From Plotosus lineatus (taxonomy: Eukaryota > Chordata > Actinopteri > Siluriformes > Plotosidae), in assembly GCA_024760905.1 (NCBI GenBank), contig CM045735.1:30228249-30292248 (forward strand): a stretch of 64,000 nt of DNA. The letters are read 5' to 3'. Below are positions 33,026-44,841 of the stretch, piece after piece (within the stretch, counting starts at the first letter, position 1; every line of letters starts with the position of its first letter). The notes under the pieces are model-generated. The model worked only from the letters and a program-made list of their open reading frames with translations. It had not been told where the DNA came from and searched no databases. A program made the position numbers and the translations under genes.

Positions 33026-34745
33026 GAGCCCATACATCATTGATTTAAATAACTAGTAGCATAAATTTGTCAGAGACTCTTTAACATGAGCACAGCGTAC
33101 ATTTAAATGCAGTGAGGAAAATAAGTACTTGGCTCATTTTCGTTGGTTTTTCTTTTATTATATGAAAATGGTTGTTCTGCTCATTTACCTGGATTTTTTA
33201 TTTATTTATTTAATTTTTTTTTAACAAAAAAGATGCTCTGTCAGCAATTGTAACTTTCAAAAATCATGAACTAAAAAAAAACAAACAAAAAAAAAAAAAC
33301 CTATTTTAATGAATGCAACACAAATCTCTGAGTTGTCTTTGCTCTTTTAAATAACATTAACATTTCAGTTATTTTATATACATACATGCATACACACACA
33401 CACACGATACATCTGACCAAAAACACAGTTTTGTGGCAGGTCTGCGATATCACCATTCACTTAGATGTTCAGCTGCTAAAAGAAATTGTTGAAATCAAAA
33501 AACGTTGAGGTTTCTGGTTCTGGGTTTTTCGTGGTCAACCAGTCTACTAGCACCGATAGAACTACAGTATAGATTAAAACAAATGGTTAACAGCAACAAT
33601 TAAAAAGACAAGTCTATCAATGGGGCAACGGTCATCTTGGGAGGAGAAATAGTCCCCAGAAATGCTGACCATAAGAGGAGGAACGGTATTTTATTAATAC
33701 AATAATCCGAGTTTAAAGAAGTTTACCTTACCATATCACCAAATTGCACATCATTTCAAAGAACCACAAGTTATGATTTAGCATAAAGTTTGTGTTATGA
33801 AAGACATCCTATAAATCTAGTCGACAAGCTCATGCTGTCTCCTGAATAAAGTTAATCCCTAAAGACATCGGCAAAGCTCGAGCTAAATCAGATTAACCCA
33901 CAACTACTGCATGGAAAAGAAACGAGGACTGAAAGAAAATCATGAAAGCCAGAATGGAAAAGTGAAAAATAAAAAATATATATATTTGGAGGGCCTCTCT
34001 CCGACTCTCGAGCAGTAGGGCGGGACATTTGATGGTGCAGCCACCTATAATTTCCATCTGGCAGGGAAACGATGATTCCAATAATTTCCATTGGCTATAT
34101 ATAGGCAAAAGCAATAATCTGCGAGACCAAACATGAGCAAGAACATTTCTTCCTTTTAGTAGCAAGGCAACAAAAATAAATACCAGTAGCTTTCATTAAT
34201 ACTCGAACCAAGTATATAAACTCTATACATACTGTTGAAAGAAAGAGAGAGGAAAAAAAAAAAAAAGTAGGTCTGAATACCTGCAGCATCTCTGGCTAGT
34301 TGTCAGGAGGCCACTGCTATGAATATTTCAGACAGTATAGCAATGAATGTTTTATGAGCCAACTGTGTACACGCATACTCACTCAGACACACACAAAACA
34401 AACTGCTTTCTTAAACTTGACCAATACAATGAGTTTCTTGAACAAGACAGACCAATAATACCGAACTGCTCTGAAGGCATTATTTGCTTTACAAATATCT
34501 TTTAAATTCAAGCTTCAACACACAACAAGTGTCTGTTCAGATTTCCTTGATGTAAAACTTGGTCTGGTTTCAATGATGGAAACCTGACTCCAGTGGTGAC
34601 TGATTCGGATCCACATGTATGACCTGGATCTGAGAAGCTCTTAAAAGGAATACTAGAGGGAGGGATGATCCATCACAGGTACTTAATAATTGTTATACAA
34701 ATATTGGTGTACTAATGACTCGCAGTTTAGAAGCGCTTACATGCT
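33026..34745. other. SCAMP1 intron 1, unique-looking
   Basis: Poly-A/T runs around 33200-33300 and short CA runs. No coding region, RNA gene or element ends recognised. Confidence 0.45.
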
Positions 34746-34751
34746 TCCACG

Positions 34752-34880
34752 ACACAGTGGTACCTCACCTTACGAAATCAAACCGTTCCAGAGCCTTCTA
34801 CTTAACCTGGATTTTCCGTAAATTGAACTGCATTTTACATGTAAAACATGCGATTCGTTCCAAAGCCCCCAATACTACCA
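34752..34880 (+). mobile_element. Tigger-like terminal fragment (C-related)
   Basis: CAGTGGTACCTCACCTTACG, GATTTTCCGTAAATTGAACT and TGTAAAACATGCGATTCGTT resemble the family-C left end with a different outermost TIR. Only one end is present. Confidence 0.5.
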
Positions 34881-35165
34881 GCGAAATATATATAGTACAT
34901 AGATATACACAGTTGGCCCCTTCTTACAAAATTAATCCGTTTCAATGCCTTTTTTGGAACCTGGGAGTTTTCATAAGTGGAGGCGCATTTTACATGTAAA
35001 ACGCGTGATTCGTTCCAAGGCTCCCAAGACTACCCCATAAACCCTTTAAGAATGATAAAAGTACACCAATTTTGTATGAAATGTGTTAAAAGTAAAAGGA
35101 AATTATTTATTAAACCATTTTAACATTTTATTAACATATTTATTAATCAAACCATTTTTATTTTT

Positions 35166-35200
35166 TATTAACGCGCGCACACACGCACACACACACACCA

Positions 35201-35243
<43 letters not shown>

Positions 35244-35262
35244 AACACTCTCTCTCTCTCTC
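35166..35262. repeat. (CA)n(CT)n microsatellite inside Tigger-C
   Basis: CA units followed by about 25 CT units, a CACACACAAAACAC break and more CT. It corresponds in reverse orientation to 9557-9596. Confidence 0.9.
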
Positions 35263-35736
35263 TTTCCGAGTCGCATGCTCTGCTAAATGCGGGCTCTGCC
35301 CACACACAGTGCACAGCTGACAGAGCTTTTGAGACGGGGTGTTGTATTTAAAGCGAAATTACCCGTTTGAAAGATCTGAGGTCCGGATTCAATATTAACT
35401 TGCTTCCTCGAGAGATCGGAGGTCTTGTTCCACGGAGCAGTCTGTGCACAGAACATTTGTGGCGCCGCCCACTTCCGTGCACAAAAATGCTTTGTGGTCG
35501 AATGCGAAGCTTTTGAGACGGGGCGCGGCTCATCCGGACCTCCTCAAATAAGCTGCAATGAGTACAAAAAAACCTCACGAACCAACAGTACATCTCTCCT
35601 TTACCCCGTCACTGTATCTCCGCTTTTAATGCCTCCTTCTGCTTCAGTATCATTCCGAAATAAGCACCTCACTCACTGCATCTCCACTTTTAAGGTCTCC
35701 TTCTGCTTCAATATTGTCCCGATTGTCGATGATGTT

Positions 35737-35928
35737 TCAGCCATACTCCTTTGCGATTTCGTTGTATATTATCTCCTGCTTCACTTCGATTGATAACGGA
35801 GCCTGCTTCATCTTTTCGGTGTCACCAGGAATCACTTTCTTGGGGTCCATAATGAATAACAAAATATAATATATGGCTGGGATAATGCTGCAATGATCAC
35901 TCTCAAAAAAAAAAAAAAAAAACCTCAC
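35737..35928 (-). pseudogene. Tigger-C transposase N-terminal remnant
   Basis: The minus strand reads MDPKKVIPGDTEKMKQAPLS, then IEVKQEIIYNEIAKEYG, a Tigger/JRK-like first HTH. A stop and frame change follow; a STIGTILKQK-like piece of the domain lies further on in the related copy near 2640-2740. Confidence 0.55.
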
Positions 35929-36208
35929 GAGCCAACAGTCCTGTTCAACTCTCCTTCACGCGTGTGATAGACAGTATGGTTACAGGAATAGGTACAGTTC
36001 AGCTCCCTCCTGGCCAATGGGAGGCCAGCGAGACAGGATGTTGGGACACAGCCAATGAGAGAGCAACTCGCGCATTGTTTGAATGGCACGCCTGGCGCTT
36101 TTCATAAGAAGAGGCTGTTTCGTATACAGAGGGTGAAAATTTAGGTAAATGTTTTTCGTGACCTGGATTTTTTGTATTCAGAGATTTTCATAAGTAGAGG
36201 GCCGACTG

Positions 36209-36210
36209 TT

Positions 36211-36244
<34 letters not shown>

Positions 36245-36266
36245 GATATACATATACACACACACA
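36209..36266. repeat. (GT)n(TA)n(CA)n microsatellite
   Basis: Lies exactly between the Tigger-C right end and the next Tigger-B left end. Confidence 0.9.
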
Positions 36267-37290
36267 CTGCCCAACTTATGTTCATCCGTTTTTTCGATTT
36301 TATGTTCCCCCCACCCCCCCAAAAAAGTCAAATTTTGAGTTTAGACGTACCTACGTAGTATGCTGACGTAATGACGCAAAGACGCTGCATTCATTGTTTA
36401 CAAACTACAGACTGAGTGTGTGTGTGTGTCTACATATATATATATATATATATCAGTTCTATAGCATGTTACCCTTGTGTTAAGACGTCGTCTCTGATCT
36501 TTGTGTTTACACTGTTTTGCGGACTTTTGTAACGCTGAGCAAATATGGTTGGTCAGAAGTGTAAGCCTACTAGCATGGGTGCAAGTCTCATACACAGATG
36601 AATTAACTGTCTGCTCAGATCGGCACCATGCATACTCAATTAAGCAAAGAGAGTTGTAAAATGAAAACCCGTGGGGCAGTGGTGGTCTAGTGGTATAGGG
36701 CGCTGGATAGCTGATCCAAAGGTTGGGGTTTCGAGTCCACTCGCCACAAGGTTGTCACTGTCTATGGTGAGAGGCATGTAAAAGAACCATTGCTGACTTT
36801 CGTAAAGAGTAGGCTGTAAAGTCGTCAGCGTGTTTCTGTCCCTTGCTAAAAAGGGCTGTGACAGGAAGGGCATCCGACGTAAAAACCTCTGCCAAATCAA
36901 ACGTGGGAATCAGATGATTCGCTGTGGCAACTTCAGAGTAAAAGGGAAAAAGCCGAAATAAAGACAGACAGTTGTAAAATGAAAACCCAAATCCACAAAT
37001 TACAGAACAATTACAGATATATTATCGTTCAGCATAATCCTAAGAGGATTTGTACGCATCTCTTGAATAAAGTTTATTTACTTACTTACACAAAAGAACG
37101 AGCTCTCCACTTTGCTGACTTTGCTCCACTTTGAATCAGTGCAGGCTGTGTTCTAAACGAGTTCAACAGCACCCTTGTGCACTTGAAAGACCGGAATAAC
37201 CCACATCAAGTACACTACTTTTGCAAGTACAGTACTTTCGGTATTGCGCGCTTCACATATTGTCAGCGCTTTTATATACTGTACAATTGA
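36267..37290. mobile_element. Tigger-B element, degenerate, with SINE and microsatellite inside
   Basis: Begins CACTGCCCAACTTATGTTCA. TTGTTTACAAACTACAGACT is followed by a (GT)(TA) run, then ACGTCGTCTCTGATCTTTGT and a MVGQKCKPTS-like start at 36545. After the SINE (36671-36969) B-type sequence resumes (GTGCACTTGAAAGACCGGAA). The right end is unclear. Confidence 0.55.
36671..36969 (+). repeat. SINE S2 with perfect target duplication
   Basis: Head GTGGGGCAGTGGTGGTCTAG and tail GTGGCAACTTCAGAGTAAAA; part of the body is deleted. Flanked by identical 19-mers AGTTGTAAAATGAAAACCC at 36652-36670 and 36970-36988. Confidence 0.9.
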
Positions 37291-38098
37291 TCAGACCTGT
37301 TGTTAATTGCATCAATATTCAGAAAATTGTGGCTGATTTACTTTCAAAAGTTTTCGTCAACTCAGCCATTTTGATAAATGCAGGTCTTTTCTTATTATAC
37401 CTTGGGGTGCAAAAACAGCACTCCTCAACCCTCACATGTACCCCAAGGGGTGCTTTTTTCAGCCATCAATTTTTTTTCTGCATAATGCAAGAAATTCCAG
37501 AATTCCCATTCACATCATAGCCAACCAAACATAGCACAATCAGTATGAAATTATGTATAACATAAGCTACTTGACACACAGCAAACATAAATAATGAGCC
37601 CAGCAGTGAATGCCAAAGTTCCTCACCACAGCATGCAGTGAATACAGCATGAGATCATAGCTAGCATGTACTATTCACTGCAGAGGTTTGGCTACAAAAC
37701 GACCTGCAGCTGGCCAGCAGGCAAGCGTAAAGTGAACTGACAAAGCAGCAATCAGAGGCTTGAGAGCAAGTATGCAAATGCACAGTGTGCGTCTCCAATG
37801 AGGCGATCGTGAACTTCAGAGATTGAAAACGCCACGGTCAAACCCCCCCCCCCCCCCCATTCTTTTTCATGGATTGGCATCATGTCATCATGCTTCTGTT
37901 TGAGAAAAGACGAATATGAAATATTCTTACTTTGTCGACAATTTTCTGGTCAGGCTTTGGTGACGTCTGGAGTTGATTTGCGAGGCACATGAAATTCAAA
38001 ATGGGTTTCGTTGGAGGAGTGCTTTTTTGACGCACCATGATCAGATTTTTGGGCACTATGGGTTGCGTAGTTTAGCGCACCTGAACCCTCGCTGTGCC

Positions 38099-38100
<2 letters not shown>
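37291..38100. other. SCAMP1 intron 1, nothing recognised
   Basis: Contains a poly-C run at about 37843-37858. No gene or element found. Confidence 0.45.
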
Positions 38101-38145
<45 letters not shown>

Positions 38146-38147
<2 letters not shown>

Positions 38148-38617
38148 GTAAAACCTCCGCTGACGAACGCTTAAGCTCACGAACTTTTCGCCTCAAGAAC
38201 ATTAAATTCGCGAGCATATAGTTTCTGCTGACGAACTAGTTTTCGGCGGACGAACCAAACCACGCGGTCGAACACTTCCAAACACTCCTTCCAAACAGTA
38301 ACTCCCTCCCTCCCTCCTCCTCCCACTCCATTCCATCAAGCCATCAACTACCATCACAAAGGTAAATAAAACGACTTTATTATACAGTACAGTTTTTCTT
38401 TAATTACAATACAATAGCACATTTATTATACATAAAATAAGGTATATTTTTGTGTAGTTTTAAGGCTTATTTAGTAGAAAATTATGTTTTATGGGGACCT
38501 GGGAACGGATTATTCTCATTTTAATGGTTTCTTATGGGAAATAAATGTTCGGAAGACGAACTTTTCGCCTTACACACACTTTCTGGGAGCCAATTATGTT
38601 CGTGAGCTGAGGTATCA

Positions 38618-38620
<3 letters not shown>
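38146..38620 (+). mobile_element. Tigger/pogo-like element, family A, internally deleted
   Basis: Left end CAGTAAAACCTCCGCTGACG after TA; right end CGTGAGCTGAGGTATCACTG. Relative to 10329-11111 it lacks about 300 bp including the transposase start. (TA)n on the left (38101-38145) and (TA)n(CA)n on the right (38621-38692). Confidence 0.85.
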
Positions 38621-38692
<72 letters not shown>

Positions 38693-38894
38693 GGCATCCC
38701 TTGAATATCGCAGATAATGTAGACTAGACCTGGCCACGATATTCGAAAAAACACGAAGTAGGATCACCCCTCTCATTTGTACCATGTCTCATTTCTATGT
38801 TTTTGCATCTATACAACATCAAGAAGTGTATATTAAACGTTGCAAGTTATATGCATATGTTACTGTAATGTATTACTATTTAAATAGAATTTAT

Positions 38895-39040
38895 ATATAC
38901 ACACTCCCCGACTTACGTTCATCCGATTTTACGGTTTGTTTTTTTTAAGTCAACTTTTGAGTTTAGAAGTACCTATGTAGTACGCTGACGTAATGACGCT
39001 GCATTCATTGTTTACAAACTACAGACGGAGGGTGTGTATG
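38895..39040 (+). mobile_element. Tigger-B left-end fragment
   Basis: CACTCCCCGACTTACGTTCA to TTGTTTACAAACTACAGACG, where a GT/TA microsatellite (39041-39127) begins. Confidence 0.6.
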
Positions 39041-39044
39041 TATG

Positions 39045-39100
<56 letters not shown>

Positions 39101-39127
39101 TTCATATACACACACACACGTATATAT

Positions 39128-39240
39128 AGAAATATATACGTAAAAATAAAAGGACAGGACAAAGACTTTCTCTTGAAACTTCATTTAGGGGTGGTGAAAC
39201 CATCCTCTCTCTTCAGGTGATTACAGAAGAATGATTACAA
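39128..39240 (-). mobile_element. Penelope-like fragment, second copy, ribozyme core deleted
   Basis: Reverse complement of 8722-8850: CTTCTGTAATCACCTGAAGA, then GAGGATGGTTTCACCACCCC, then AAATGAAGTTTCAAGAGAAA. About 20 nt containing the GAAA core, stem III and cleavage site are missing relative to the first copy. Confidence 0.45.
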
Positions 39241-39378
39241 AGTGCTAGGGGCGGTACTATGTCAATAAACGCGGCGTCCACGAAATGGCGTGATGTACAC
39301 TATGCATTCGGGGGCGGGTTCTCCGAAATATTGATATTAATACGTGCATATTTGTGCATACATTTTACATACACACAG

Positions 39379-39387
<9 letters not shown>

Positions 39388-39472
<85 letters not shown>

Positions 39473-39487
39473 CATACACACACACCC
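39388..39487. repeat. (TA)n(CA)n microsatellite
   Basis: Interrupted TA array ending in CA and CACCC units, directly preceding the 5' end of a LINE. Confidence 0.95.
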
Positions 39488-42480
39488 ACCCCTCCCTGAA
39501 TCGCCACCTTATCGTGGTGGAGGGGTTTGCGTGACCTAATGATCCTAGGAGCTATGTTGTCGGGGGCATAATGCCCCTGGTAGGGTCACCCAAGGCAAAC
39601 AGGTCCTGGGTGAAGGTCCAGACAAAGTGCGATTCAGAAGACCCCAATGCCATCTCAGAGGAAACAACTGAAGCAGTCTCCCTTACCTGGATGCGGGTCA
39701 CCGGGGTTCCCTCCTGGAGCCAGGCCCGGGGAAGGGGCTCGAAGGCGAGCGCCTAGTGGTCGGGCTTATGCCCATGGAGCCTGGCCGGGCCTAGCCCAAA
39801 AAGGAGACATGGGCCGCCACCCGTGAGAGGAGTTTTAGGGGTTGGTTGCAATGCGAGTTGGGTGGCAGCCAAAGGCATGGGTTCTGTCGGACCGATCCTC
39901 GGCTACTTACTCTGACCCTCGGGACATGGAATGTCACCTCTCTGGCGGGAAAGGAGCCTGATTTGGTGTGTGAGGTGGAGAGATACCTACTAGATATAGT
40001 CGGGCTCACCTCAACGCATAGCTTGGGCTCCGGAACCATCCATCTCGAGAGAGGCTGGACCTTCTATTCTGGAGTTGCTCATGGAGAGAGGCGGCCGGTG
40101 TGGGTATTCTTGTTGCCCCCCGTGTCGGTGCCCAAATGTTGGCGTTTTCCCCGGTTGACGAAAGGGTAGCTTCTCTCCGACTTCGGGCGGGGGGACGGGT
40201 CCCGACTGTTATTTGTGCTTATGCACGAAATGACAGTTCAGAGTACCCACCCTTTTTGGAGTCTTTTTTTTGGGGGGAGGGGGTTGTTGGAGAACGCTCC
40301 CTCGGGAGACTCACTCGTTGTCTTGGGAGACTTCAACGCCCATGTGGGCAATGATAGTGTGACCTGGAAGGGTGTGATCGGTAGGTACGGCCTCTCCAGT
40401 CTGAATCCGAATGGTGTTTCTTTGTTGGACTTCTGTGCTCGTCACAGTTTGTCTATCACGAACACCATGTTCGAACATAAGTGTGCCCATAAGTTCACTT
40501 GGCACCAGGACACCCTAGGTTGCAATTCGATGATTGACTTTGTAGTTGTGTCTTCGGACTTGCGACCATATGTTCTGGACACTCGGGTGAAGAGAGAAGC
40601 TGAGCTGTCTACCGATCACTACCTGGTGGTGAGTTGGCTTCGATGGTGGGGGAGGTTGCCTTCCAGACCTGGCAGGCCCAAGCATGTAATCAGGGTCTGC
40701 TGGGAACATTTGGTGGAGTCCCCTGTCCGAGAGGCCTTTAACTCCCACCTCAGGCAGAGCTACAACCACGTCCTGGAGGAGGCAGGGGACATGGAATCCA
40801 AATGGGCCATGTTTCCTGCCTCCATTGCTGAGGCGGCAGCCCATAGCTGTGGCCGGAAGGTCGTCGGTGCTTGTCGTGGCGGTAATCCCCAAACCCGGTG
40901 GTGGACACCTGCGGTGAAGGGGGCCATCCAGCTGAAGAAGGAGGCCTATCGGGTTTTATTAGCCTGTGGGACTCCCGAGGCAGCAAACGGGTACCGTGCT
41001 GCAGCCGAGGCTGTCGCAGATGAAAAATCTTGGGCATGGGAGGAGTTCGGTGAGGGCCTGGAGAGTGATTATTGGTTGGCCTCAAAAAGGTTCTGGACCA
41101 CCATCCGACGCCTCAGGAGAAGGAAGCAGTTCTTCACAAACACCGTTTACAGTGGAGGTGGGGAGCTGCTTACCTTGACTGGGGATGTCGTTGAGAGGTG
41201 GAGGGAATACTTTGAGGACCTCCTCAATCCCACCAACACGCCCTCCGTGGAAGAGGAAGACCCTGGGGGTTCGGGTGGGGGCCCGCCCATCACTGGAGTG
41301 GAGGTCACTGAGGTTGTCAAAAAGCTCCTCGGTGGTCGAGCTCCGGGGTTGGACGAGATCTGCCCAGAATATCTCAGGGCTCTGGATGTTGTAGGACTGT
41401 CTTGGTTGACACGTCTCTGCAACATCGCGTGGTCATCAGAGGTTGTACCTCTGGATTGGCAAATTGGGGTGGTGGTCCCGATTTTTAAGAAGGGGGACCG
41501 GAGGGTGTGTTCCAATTATCGGGGAAGTACACTCCTCAGCCTACCTGGAAAAGTCTATGCAGGGCTAACTAGAGAGGAGGATCCGACCGATAGTCGAACC
41601 TCGGATTCAGGAGGAGCAATGTGGTTTTCGTCCTGGCCGCAGCACTCTTGACCAACTCTATACGCTCCACAGGATTCTGGAGGGGGCATGGGAGTTTGCC
41701 CAATCCGTCCACATGTGCTTTGTGGATTTGTAGAAGGCTTTCGACCGTGTCCCTCGAACGATCTTGTGGAGCGTGCTCCGAGAGTACGGCGTTCCAGATT
41801 TGTTGCTACGAGCCATTCGGTCGCTGTATCATCGGAGCCAGAGTTTGGTCCGTATTGGTAGCAACAGGTCGAATTCGTTTCCGTTGGGAGTTGGAGTCCG
41901 CCAAGGCTGTCCTTTGTCACCGATTCTGTTCATAATTTTTATAGACAGAATTTCTAGGCGCAGTCGAGGCGATAAGGGGTTCTGGTTTGGTGGCCATCGG
42001 ATCTCGTCTCTGCTTTTTGCGGATGATATTGTCCTTTTGGCTTCATCAAGTTGGGACCTCCAGCTCTCATTGGAGCGATTCGCAGCCGAGTGCAAAGCAG
42101 CCGGGATGATAACCAGTACCTCCAAGTCTGAGGCCATGGTTCTCAGTCGGACAATGGTGGAATGCACCCTCCGGGTCAGGAATGAGGTCCTGCCCCAAGT
42201 GGAGGAGTTTAAGTATCTTGGGGTCTTGTTCACGAGTGAGGGAAGGATGGAGCGGGAGATCAACAGACAGATCGCTGCAGCCTCTGCTGTTAAGCGGTGC
42301 CTATACCGGTCCGTCGTGGTGAAGAAGGAGCCGAGCCGCAAGGCAAAGCTTTCAATTTACCAGTCGATCTACGTTCCAACCCTCACCTATCGTCACGAGC
42401 TTTGGGTAATGACCGAAAGAACAAGATCACGGATATAAGTGGCTGAAATGAGTTTCCTTCACCAGGTGGCAAAATCTGTA
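39488..42480 (+). mobile_element. non-LTR retrotransposon (fish LINE with AP endonuclease and RT)
   Basis: The 5' region has CCTGAATCGCCACCTTATCG and GTGGTGGAGGGGTTTGCGTG. The coding region follows: endonuclease (LTLGTWNVTSLAGKEPD from about 39912), LGDFNAHVGND (40326), IDFVVVSSDLR and STDHYLVV, then the RT (FADDIVLLASS at about 42020, FKYLGVLFTSEGRM). The C-terminus decays after 42438. A second, 5' fragment is at 59390-60113. The exact clade (RTE-like or Rex-type) is not settled by eye. Confidence 0.85.
39846..42438 (+). pseudogene. LINE ORF (endonuclease-reverse transcriptase), frameshifted
   Basis: Three overlapping frames carry one protein: 39846-40169, 40215-41651 and 41764-42438. Breaks occur near 40090-40250 (a T/G homopolymer at 40265-40280) and 41530-41700, including a TAG where VDLEKAFDRVP would be (FVDL-stop-KAFDRVP at about 41730). 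Endonuclease and RT active-site motifs are otherwise present. Not functional as it stands. Confidence 0.85.
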
Positions 42481-42544
42481 GCTTCCGACAAGTCCGGATC
42501 GTCCAGACGTGGGCCGTTTCCGAAAGTGACCGCCAGATGACCAG

Positions 42545-43172
42545 ACTGGCTTGAAGAAATCTCGCGCATTTAAATCTATTCATCTATTTTCAATGTCACG
42601 CCACTGTGGTGCGAAGCGGAGAGCTAATCTTTTCTGTGTGCGGGTGGGTCTAATACCTTGAAACTCTAATTTTATTGGACTTGCACGCTGCATTGTTTCT
42701 GTGATGGGAAGCGCATCCCAAGTTTTGGCAATCAGCTGGTCTGTGGGTTGAAGTTTTTCCATGTCTGTCTATTAGTGTTTGTTTGCCAGCTGTGCTTGAC
42801 TTCGTGGAAATGAGCTGATCAAGACGAGGGAAATTTACCTCTTTACTCAAAAACAACTTGCGGCTGTTGTTATAATCCAATAAAATTAGAATTTCAAGCT
42901 ATCGGACCCGCCCACACACTGGAGTACAGAAAGGATTGGCTCTCCGCTGCACGCCACAGTGACGTGGCATTGAAAGTAGATGTATAGATTTCAATGCACG
43001 AGATTTATTCATCTGTTTTTGTTTTACTTGATGCCTTTTTTGTATTTCTATTTAAATTACAGTGAAATTATGTGTTCGTTATTCTGTTAAAGACCACCTG
43101 ATTGATCTGAGAGCCAGATACAGTCATCAAAAGAGCCACATCTGGCTCGCGAGCCATCGGTTCCCGACCCCT
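42545..43172 (-). mobile_element. hAT-like fragment with internal inverted repeat
   Basis: It ends AGCCATCGGTTCCCGACCCCTG, the reverse of a hAT terminus (CAGGGGTCGGGAACC). Arms at about 42566-42682 and 42884-43006 are inverted copies (CACGCCACTGTGGTGCGAAG / CACGCCACAGTGACGTGGCA; AATTTTATTGGA / CCAATAAAATTAGA). The minus strand between holds a short ORF (DYNNSRKLFLSKEVNFPRLD). The far end is not located. Confidence 0.5.
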
Positions 43173-43508
43173 GATATACATCTTTTCTTTTCAGCTTTTT
43201 CCCGTTCTCAAGAGTCGCCACAGTGAATCATCTGATTCGTACATTTGATTTGGCATGGGTTTTTACGTCGGATGCCCTTCCTGTCACAACCCTTTAGCAA
43301 GGGACAGAAACATGCTGATGGCTTTGCAGCCTACTCTTTACCAAAGTCAGCAATGGCTCTTTTACATGGCTCTCATCATAGCCAGTGAGGGACATGGCCC
43401 GCCTTTGATAACCCAGTTCGTTGCACTGGGGGGGGGGACAGTGATAACCCTGTGGGGACTCGAACCCCCAACCTTAGGCTCAGCAATCCTGTGCCCTATC
43501 GACTAGAC

Positions 43509-44841
43509 CAGGGGTCGGCAACCTTTAACACTCAAAGAGCCATTTCGACCCGGTTTCCACGGAAAAGACAACACTGGGAGCCGCAAACACTTTTTGACAT
43601 CCGAAATGAATATGTTCGCATATATATAAATATATCTCTCATACGTTCAAACTCAGACACCCATATATCTCTGTCAGCTATGTCAGCCAGCTCCAGCTCA
43701 AGATCAGGTTGACTTACACCTGCAAATGCAGACACATTTAACAGGGATGGGTCGATGGTCAGGGGAGCGACGGGGAAGGATAATGTGGCTTTTTCCTCTC
43801 TGAACTCTTGGAATCGTTTCCCAAACGATGCTTGCATTGTAGTGATTGCAGACTGCAAATACTCTGAATTTATCACCTTGTTCGCTTGTTTGAACTCCCT
43901 TAAGGAGGGGAAGTGAGACAGTGTTCCTCTCTCTAAATCTCTCACAAACACTGTCAGCTTGCACTCAAACGCCAACACCTCTTCCAGCATGTGTAGCGCT
44001 GTGCCTCCTCTCCCCTGAAGAGTTGTATTCAGCGCATTCAGGTTCGCCGTCATGTCCACCATGAAATGCAGCTTTTCCAGCCACTCTTGCCATTCCAGCT
44101 CAGGAAAGGTGAGTCCTTTGCTGCTCATGAAAGTCTTCACCTCTCCCAGACATGCAGCAAAGCGTTTCAGCACTTCTCCTCTGGACAGCCACCGCACTCT
44201 GTTATGCATCAGATCAGAGTACGTGCCACCTCATCCAGTAATGAACGAAACTGAAGGTGATTTGAACCTTTTGCAAATGAATCTGCCCATGCATCATTAA
44301 ATGCTCTGTTTTCTTCAAATATTTTTCTTGTCTTAGATTTATCCATCCGTGGCCAACCTAGGGTTGAAAGTCTCGGTAAATGTACGGCGTTTTGGCGGGC
44401 TGTCGGAGAGTGTGACGCATATTTTAAGCGACGAAAAATAATACAATATATATATATATATATTATTTTGTTTTAATATTTACAGATCACATTAATCATA
44501 TAATTTACAGCTGCAATTAAACAAACGAACAGACACAAATAAAATACTTTAAGATATTGTGCAGTTTTGGTGTTGCTGGGCTTTCCGCGCATGCCGGCTG
44601 TCAAATCTGCCTGCTGACACGTCAAGTGCTGTCGACGTTGTGTTGAACATGTCACAATAAAAGTAGCTGTCAGTTGTCCATTGCACAGCAGACAGAAGCA
44701 GTGTATTAATTGTTCTACTCAGCTCCCTACAATATACTTAAAATCGGATACTTGCAATTTATTTTCCCAAGCCACGCAGAGCCGCAGCATAAGGATGAAA
44801 GAGCCGCATGCGGCTCCGGAGCCGCGGGTTGCCGACCCCTG
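43509..44841 (-). mobile_element. hAT transposon with GTF2IRD2/ZBED5-like transposase
   Basis: Ends CAGGGGTCGGCAACCTTTAA and GGGTTGCCGACCCCTG are inverted and flanked by perfect 8-bp duplications GACTAGAC (43501-43508 and 44842-44849). The minus strand carries a partial transposase. A short (TA)n run lies at 44447-44463. 1333 bp, internally deleted relative to an autonomous element. Confidence 0.92.
43532..44360 (-). pseudogene. hAT transposase fragment
   Basis: Minus strand: an N-terminal MDKSKTRKIFEENRAFNDAW stretch (about 44345) and then, after a frame break near 44215, a 225-codon frame beginning HNRVRWLSRGEVLKRFAACL and running through LHFMVDMTANLNALNTTLQG and HFPSLREFKQANKVINSEYL. This resembles the C-terminal half of GTF2IRD2/ZBED5/FAM200-type hAT transposases. 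The zinc finger and N-terminal catalytic part are deleted. Confidence 0.8.

Larger units (their letters stand above)
34910..36208 (-). mobile_element. Tigger/pogo-like element, family C, two-ended
   Basis: Left end CAGTTGGCCCCTTCTTACAA; right end CATAAGTAGAGGGCCGACTG. It carries an internal (CA)n(CT)n array and, on the minus strand, the remnant start of a transposase at 35737-35928. 1299 bp. Confidence 0.75.

Noticed and set aside
43532..44209. host GTF2IRD2/ZBED5-like gene
   Set aside because: It is enclosed by hAT termini and an 8-bp target duplication inside a SINE and lacks the N-terminal half.
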